A DNA stretch of 40,165 nucleotides from Mangrovactinospora gilvigrisea (GTDB lineage Bacteria; Actinomycetota; Actinomycetes; Streptomycetales; Streptomycetaceae). The notes beneath the pieces are model-generated. The model was not told where the DNA came from. It made no database searches and saw nothing but the letters and a program-made list of their open reading frames with translations. The translations under genes and the position numbers were made by a program. Positions 36,084 to 40,165 of the stretch are shown here, piece by piece; the stretch's first letter is position 1, and each line of letters starts with the position of its first letter. The DNA is taken from contig NZ_MLCF01000019.1 in NCBI RefSeq assembly GCF_001879105.1, forward strand, positions 1 to 40,165, written 5' to 3'.

Positions 36084-36361
36084 TGGACACGCGTATTGAA
36101 CCGTTTCTGATTATTGCATCTGCAATGCTTCAGAGACGAATTAAGGCGCCGGAGTTTGAAACAGTATTCCTTGCGCTTTTCCGTGGGCCTGCTGGTGAGA
36201 TTCGAGGCGATGCAGGAGACGCAGTCTCGCGGCTCTTCAGTGCGGTCGACTCCTACTGTGCAGATCCGGAACTACGCGACGACCACGATCTTGACGAGCA
36301 GTCGCTGCGCCTAGAGGTCGCCAGGTTCATTGAAAGGGTGAAAGAGATCTACGGTCTCTAA
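36083..36361 (+). CDS. Colicin D-type immunity protein
   Basis: A 92-aa, acidic, all-helical protein whose ATG shares one base with the toxin's TGA (TGATG). It reads 'MDTRIEPFLIIASAMLQRRI', 'FETVFLALFRG', 'AVSRLFSAVDSYCADPELRD', 'DHDLDEQSLRLEVARFIE'. The 'FExxFLxxF' helix, the 'LFxxVDxYxxDPxLR' segment and the 'DxDExxLR' end fit the self-protective colicin immunity family, to which the colicin D immunity protein belongs. It would bind the toxin tip and block its tRNA-binding face, protecting the producer and its siblings. Position, size and fold agree with the toxin assignment, so each call supports the other. It shares the low G+C of the toxin tip, suggesting both were gained together. Confidence 0.88.
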   Translation: MDTRIEPFLIIASAMLQRRIKAPEFETVFLALFRGPAGEIRGDAGDAVSRLFSAVDSYCADPELRDDHDLDEQSLRLEVARFIERVKEIYGL

Positions 36362-36382
36362 GACCGGCCCGCGCCCTTTAGT

Positions 36383-36412
36383 AGGCGCACCAAGGCGATG
36401 CCTGGTGCGCCT
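36383..36412 (+). terminator. Strong terminator after the immunity gene
   Basis: A 13-bp stem with one bulged A: 36383-36391 with 36404-36412 and 36393-36396 with 36400-36403, with a 3-nt loop. It starts 21 nt after the immunity stop. No T-tract is present. Confidence 0.75.
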
Positions 36413-36689
36413 GCTTGGCGTTAGCGACGTCCTCGGACCCGCGGCAATCGTGACGCCGACGTCGGCGACGTGGCCGCGGTTGGCCTTCGGCCAGTCCTCT
36501 GGCCCTCGCTGGCGATGCAGTTGTGGGCTTCTCGGCTGGGCTGCCTCCGGCCGGGTAGGTCAGGGTGGCTCGCCTGGGCGGGGCGATCTTGAAGTCGGAT
36601 GACGATATCTACGGGAAAATCTGGTCCGCTTTTGACTTGCCACAATACTTCGGATGGAATTGGTGTGCGTTCAACGCGGGGTGATTCCC

Positions 36690-37103
36690 ATGAGAATGAT
36701 CTACAGCGAACTCAATGCCGACGACCTGAGGGGGTGTACGATCGCGGACTATCTCATCAGCATCGAAGCGTCATTCCAGGTGGTTGATCGATCCGCAGTT
36801 ATTTATGCTGAGGATTGTTTTCCCGTCGCGGAGCTCGCGCGTGAACTGGGTAGATGGATCGCTTCGGGTGAAGGCGCCGCTGGTGACTTCTCTTTCGAGT
36901 CGCTCTCCTTTGAGGACCCGGGTGCGGTTCAGATTTCCCGTGCCGAACCTGGGTGGCAGGTAGGGTCCATCTTCGAGCCCACAACGACCAGTGCACCGCA
37001 ATCATGGGCAGAATTGGAGGATAGGGTCGGCGATTTTATTTCCAACGTGAGACGCGATGTGCTTGGACTTGGGATTGATCCGCATTTCATTGGTCCGGGC
37101 TGA
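36690..37103 (+). CDS. Orphan immunity-like protein (DUF7878-like)
   Basis: A 137-aa acidic protein from ATG 36690, with GGGG 8 nt upstream (ATG 36654 is an alternative). It reads 'MRMIYSELNADDLRGCTIAD', 'YLISIEASFQVVDRSAVIYA', 'CFPVAELARELGRWIASGEG', 'DFSFESLSFEDPGAVQISR'. The pattern of an N-terminal strand, 'IEAxF', 'FPVxELAxxLxxW' and a 'DFxFxS' strand resembles small single-domain proteins I associate with DUF7878 and with immunity loci; the family name is from memory. It is clearly A/T-richer than the bulk of the window and follows the toxin-immunity pair behind a terminator. Its most likely role is protection against a different toxin tip, as commonly accumulates downstream of RHS genes. 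Confidence 0.65.
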   Translation: MRMIYSELNADDLRGCTIADYLISIEASFQVVDRSAVIYAEDCFPVAELARELGRWIASGEGAAGDFSFESLSFEDPGAVQISRAEPGWQVGSIFEPTTTSAPQSWAELEDRVGDFISNVRRDVLGLGIDPHFIGPG

Positions 37104-37130
37104 TCTGACTCGAAGGCCTGTGGCCGACCG

Positions 37131-37407
37131 GCGATCTCTCGAACGCTGGCCTCGCCGTGTTGGATGCCACCGCCCATCTGCGCACCGTGCGCGCCGCGGC
37201 CCGAGCGCGCATCCGCGCCCGCCTGGATACGGCCGCAGTCGCATCGGCGGGGGCGCCGCGGCTGGCCCGGTTGGCCCGGCCCTGCAGATCCTGGCGTGGA
37301 GCGACCCGCAGGACGGTGCCGGCGAAGCCGAACGGATCGCCGGGGTGGCCCGCCGCGCCGGCCTGCAGTCGCGGCTCCTCAGCGCTGTGCGCGCCCTGCA
37401 TGGCTGA
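37131..37407 (+). pseudogene. Possible decayed gene fragment
   Basis: One frame reads 'LSNAGLAVLDATAHLRTVRA', continuing 'AARARIRARLDTAAVA'. After a probable frameshift near 37265 another reads 'ALQILAWSDPQDGAGEAERI' to a stop at 37405-37407. Both parts have coding-like third-position bias. Neither half has a good start, and I recognise no family. The remaining bases to 37744 show no other gene. Confidence 0.25.
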
Positions 37408-37744
37408 TCATCGGCGTAGGCATGGCGCCATGCCTGTCACTGCACCCTGTGGGCTCGATCACACAAGCGCGATGCGGGAGCCCGCTTGGGCGCGCTTGTC
37501 CCAATCCGTGTAGATGTTCGAGCGCATGTGCCCGCGTCATGACTGTGGCGTGGTGGGTGAGATTGCTGTTACGTTCTGTGCCGCGTTCGCCTGGGGAGAG
37601 GCAAACGCACGTTCAGATCGTCGCCACTCAGGGAGAACTGACGCCGGGTCACTGCCGTGCCCGCGGGCGCCAGCCCGCCCGGCGGCGGTAGGGATCCGGC
37701 CCCCGGCCCGTGGGGCCCTGGACGGTGGTGGGAGGGCGTCGGCC

Positions 37745-38449
37745 GTGGCCGATGACGATCAGGCAGAGCCAGCGAAACACGGACGGTGGGCGCACCGCGC
37801 CGGGGATGCGGAGCTTGGGGATGCCGTGCGCCTGGCTCAGCAGGGGGACGGTGATGCCTTTGACGTCGTCTTCCGCCTGGTGCACCCGTTGCTGGTCGGC
37901 TATGTGCGTCCGATGGTCGGTGCGGAGGCGGAGGACGTGATCGGCGAGGTGTGGGTGGAGATCGCCCGCACGCTGCCGCGCTTTTCCGGCAACGGCAGCG
38001 ACTTTCGCGCGTGGGCGGCCCGGATTGCGCGCAACCGGGCCGTGGACCACCTGCGCCGTCGCATCGCCGCGCCGCCGGTGAGCGAACTGGACACCGAGGC
38101 CCTGGCGTTGGCCGGGCGCGCGGATACCGCCGAGCAGGCGATCGAGCGGGCGTCGACCGGTGAGGTCCTTGGGCTCCTGCGGGAACTTCCCCCGGAGCGG
38201 GCCCAGGCGGTTATGCTCCGTGCGGTCCTGGGCCTGGACGGGCCGAGCGCCGCACGGATGCTGGGTAAGCGGCCGGGCGCCCTGCGCTCGGCGGTCCACC
38301 GCGGCCTGCGCCAACTGGCGCGGCGTCTGGCCGATGACGAGGAACTGGGCCGGGCCGACGGCGAGGGCGGCGTCGGTCTGGGCGGTGGGACCGGGCAAGC
38401 GCGGCCGAGCGCCATCGGCCGTACGGGCGGTGAGACGAGTGGGACGTGA
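37745..38449 (+). CDS. ECF-family (sigma-70 group 4) RNA polymerase sigma factor
   Basis: A 234-aa protein. GTG 37745 is chosen because GGAGGG lies 8 nt upstream and region 2 begins soon after; the frame is open to 37514 but that part has no sigma similarity. Region 2 runs from 'LAQQGDGDAFDVVFRLVHPL' through 'AEDVIGEVWVEIARTLPRF' and 'DFRAWAARIARNRAVDHLRR', which bind the -10 element and core polymerase. Region 4 is 'GEVLGLLRELPPERAQAVML' followed by the helix-turn-helix 'LDGPSAARMLGKRPGALRSA', which recognises the -35. A charged tail follows. The next gene begins 7 nt after the stop and encodes a one-span membrane protein, the classical arrangement of sigma and anti-sigma factor. Regulon unknown. 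Confidence 0.92.
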   Translation: MADDDQAEPAKHGRWAHRAGDAELGDAVRLAQQGDGDAFDVVFRLVHPLLVGYVRPMVGAEAEDVIGEVWVEIARTLPRFSGNGSDFRAWAARIARNRAVDHLRRRIAAPPVSELDTEALALAGRADTAEQAIERASTGEVLGLLRELPPERAQAVMLRAVLGLDGPSAARMLGKRPGALRSAVHRGLRQLARRLADDEELGRADGEGGVGLGGGTGQARPSAIGRTGGETSGT

Positions 38450-38456
38450 CGGGACG

Positions 38457-39113
38457 ATGAGCGGCAACCACGACGACGCCGAGGACGGCCTGGACGCCGA
38501 GACCCTCGATGCGCTGCTGCACGGCGACGACATCGCCGCGCGCGGCGAGCAGGCGCGCCGCCTCCAGGCATACCTGCGACAGGCCTCCACGCAGGCGGCA
38601 CCGGACCCGGCCCGCGCGGAGGCCGATCGCCTGGCGGCGCGCGCGGCGTTCGAGCACGCCCGCGACCATGTGTGGACCACGGATTCCGCGACCTCGTCGG
38701 ACCAGGCCGCGCAGAAACCTTCGCGGTTGCGGCGCTGGTGGCGGGGACTTACCGGCTCGATGGTCGTGATCGGGGCGGTCGGCGGACTCGCCGCCGCAGC
38801 CGCCGCCGTGGGCGGGCTTGACCTGACGGGCCACCATCCCCGGCACGCCGTCCACGCCCACCACATGGCCCCTTCGCCGACCGTCTCCGGCAGCGCCCTG
38901 GACCTGGACCTCGGCACAGGTGCACCGGCAACGACAGCACCGGATCCGACCACCGTCCTCGCCCCGGGCCAGCGCAGGGGCCAGGAGCTCCCGCACCCCG
39001 TCCCGGGGTTGGGCCGCCACGCCGCCCGTCCCGGCCGCCATCTCGGCGCCGAACATCGCTCCGGAACGGGCGCCGCGTGCGGATACGGCCGCACCCGCCG
39101 CCACGTGTGCTGA
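38457..39113 (+). CDS. One-span membrane protein, putative anti-sigma factor
   Basis: A 218-aa protein from ATG 38457. The cytoplasmic N-terminal 100 residues are acidic and helical ('DAETLDALLHGDDIAARGEQ', then 'DRLAARAAFEHARDHVW'). One transmembrane helix follows a basic stretch ('RLRRWWRGL', then 'MVVIGAVGGLAAAAAAVGG', about residues 102-122), and an extracellular tail rich in His, Pro and Thr follows. This fits an anti-sigma factor that holds the upstream sigma factor at the membrane. No zinc-binding HxxxCxxC motif is seen in the N-terminus. The last 60 residues are Arg/Gly-rich and a neighbouring frame looks as plausible, so a frameshift near 38960 is possible. It is convergent with the DUF1906 gene, 11 nt away. 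Confidence 0.7.
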   Translation: MSGNHDDAEDGLDAETLDALLHGDDIAARGEQARRLQAYLRQASTQAAPDPARAEADRLAARAAFEHARDHVWTTDSATSSDQAAQKPSRLRRWWRGLTGSMVVIGAVGGLAAAAAAVGGLDLTGHHPRHAVHAHHMAPSPTVSGSALDLDLGTGAPATTAPDPTTVLAPGQRRGQELPHPVPGLGRHAARPGRHLGAEHRSGTGAACGYGRTRRHVC

Positions 39114-39124
39114 CCGATGCGGCG

Positions 39125-40165
39125 TCAGCAGCGCGGAGCCGGCTTGCTGTAGGTGGTGTTGGAGGGGTTCTTCACGTAGTAGTCGGAGACATAGCGCCCG
39201 TCATCCAGCTTGTCCCAGACCGCGGTGGTGCTGATGGTCGTGCCGGCGCGCTGGCAGGTCACCCATGCCAGTGCCCCGTTGGGGGTGGTGCCGAGGATTG
39301 AGGACGTAGTGCTCGGTGCGCTGCGCTCCTTCAGCCCGGCCGCGGCGTTGACCTGCCAGGGGTAGCTGCAGTGCGGCAGCGGCGCGCTGTAGGTGGTCGT
39401 GGACGGGGTGCTGACCGTGGCATCGGAGACGTAGCTGCCGTCGGCCAGCTTGTCCCAGACCGCGGTGGTGGCGACCTTGGCGCCCGGCGCCTGGCACACC
39501 ACGCTCAGCGCCGCACCGGGCGCATACGACGTGACCGTGCCGGAGGTGGCGGTGGGCCCGCTGCGGGCCGTGACCGTGGCGCTGCCCGTGACCTTGTAGG
39601 CGCCGGCAACGGTGGCCACCGGACCGTCGACCTGGTCGCGGTCGACGGCAAGACTGACGCCGCCGTAGGTCTGGGTGACGTCGCCCTGGTACTGCTTGAG
39701 GCGCTGGTGGACGGCCCACTTGGAGTCATCGACGCCGGCCCATCCACTCAAGCTGGTCGTGGCGTCGTAGCGGGCGATCCACAGCGCGTCGGGCCGTGCG
39801 TAGGAGGTGGAGGTGTAGGCGTCCGCGAGGTTCTTGGCGCCGTTGCCGAGGTTCATGTAGGCGCCGGCGAGGTAGCCGGCGGCGTGCAACTGCCGGGTAT
39901 AGGCGGACAGGTAGGTCAGCACCGCGGTGCGGCAGCCGGTGTTGGTCGGGTCGTAGTACTCGATGTCGTTGTACAGCGCGCTGCCGGGCAGCAGCCCCAG
40001 CGCCATGGCGGCGGTGATCGCCTCCGTGGCGGCGGCGGTGCCCTGACTGGTCGCGGTGGACGCGGTGAGTGAGATCTTGCTGTCGGTCGGTTTGGCGCCG
40101 CAGGGCGGCTGCAGGCCCTTGTGGATGGGGACCAGGCGCCAGCCCAGCTTGCTGACTGCGCCGAC
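39125..40165 (-). CDS. DUF1906 glycoside hydrolase-like protein with SH3-like repeats, 5' end missing
   Basis: At least 346 aa, minus strand, continuing without a break past the right window edge. The visible N-terminal part ('GWRLVPIHKGLQPPC', 'TASTATSQGTAAATEAITAA', 'LLPGSALYNDIEYYDPTNTG', 'AVLTYLSAYTRQLHAAGYLA', 'DALWIARYD', 'SKWAVHQRLKQYQG') matches DUF1906, the Rv2525c-like TIM-barrel fold related to GH25 lysozymes. The Asp/Glu in 'NDIEYYD' and the 'AVDRDQVDG' end are in the expected places. Two C-terminal SH3-like repeats follow, each with a 'TTAVWDKLxDGxYVSD' core and paired cysteines; they probably bind the cell wall. It is probably secreted; the signal peptide would lie outside the window. 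Confidence 0.88.
   Translation of the reverse strand, partial: VGAVSKLGWRLVPIHKGLQPPCGAKPTDSKISLTASTATSQGTAAATEAITAAMALGLLPGSALYNDIEYYDPTNTGCRTAVLTYLSAYTRQLHAAGYLAGAYMNLGNGAKNLADAYTSTSYARPDALWIARYDATTSLSGWAGVDDSKWAVHQRLKQYQGDVTQTYGGVSLAVDRDQVDGPVATVAGAYKVTGSATVTARSGPTATSGTVTSYAPGAALSVVCQAPGAKVATTAVWDKLADGSYVSDATVSTPSTTTYSAPLPHCSYPWQVNAAAGLKERSAPSTTSSILGTTPNGALAWVTCQRAGTTISTTAVWDKLDDGRYVSDYYVKNPSNTTYSKPAPRC

Noticed and set aside
1..40165. CRISPR array, tRNA or rRNA genes, integrase or plasmid replication genes
   Set aside because: I looked for regular short repeats, cloverleaf patterns and the usual motifs and found none.

Overview
The window is high-GC actinomycete DNA, most likely a streptomycete (Streptomyces, Kitasatospora or a close relative). 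The evidence is the strong G/C bias at third codon positions, many GTG and TTG starts, and several families common in that group: a Streptomyces-type IS110 transposase, a LamG/DNRLRE plus RHS gene pair, a DUF1906 lysozyme-like protein and a transglycosylase-NlpC/P60 hydrolase. No tRNA, rRNA, CRISPR array, integrase or replication gene was found. Pseudogenes, an insertion sequence and diverged duplications indicate an accessory region.

Layout. (1) 1-1490: an IS110-family element whose 5' non-coding end could encode a bridge RNA. (2) 1491-2374: a gene-poor stretch with a broken membrane-protein gene, then an AT-rich leader. (3) 2375-10096: four tightly overlapping genes forming a divergent Wadjet/MksBEFG-like system: a kleisin-like subunit, a small KITE-like subunit, a 1460-aa SMC-like ATPase and a TOPRIM nuclease. 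This is the best candidate for an undescribed defence system here. (4) 10097-17234: an unknown coiled-coil protein, small streptomycete hypotheticals, a 675-aa ParA/MinD-like protein lacking its P-loop lysine, and a frameshifted membrane-protein gene. (5) 17245-25103: a two-winged-helix protein, a methyltransferase, a remnant of an NlpC/P60 gene, a remnant of a ketopantoate-reductase gene, the intact paralogous cell-wall hydrolase, and two copies of a roughly 300-nt repeat. The repeat copies keep the same helices through compensatory changes.

(6) 25509-37103: an exported LamG/DNRLRE protein, then a 2287-aa RHS polymorphic toxin with a Hint domain and a colicin D-like tRNase tip. Its immunity gene overlaps the toxin stop codon, and a second immunity-like gene follows. 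The toxin tip and both immunity genes are visibly richer in A/T than the RHS body, as expected for exchanged toxin tips. (7) 37745-40165: an ECF sigma factor with a one-span membrane partner, and the 3' part of a convergent DUF1906/SH3-like secreted protein that runs off the window.

Working together: the SMC operon would recognise and cut invading circular DNA, with SMC loop extrusion feeding the TOPRIM nuclease. The RHS locus would act in contact or diffusible competition, with immunity protecting the producer. The cell-wall hydrolase, DUF1906 protein and sigma/anti-sigma pair point to envelope functions. The duplicated structured repeat lies beside the NlpC gene in both copies, so the two were probably duplicated together. 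All functional statements rest on motif reading by eye; no database search was run.
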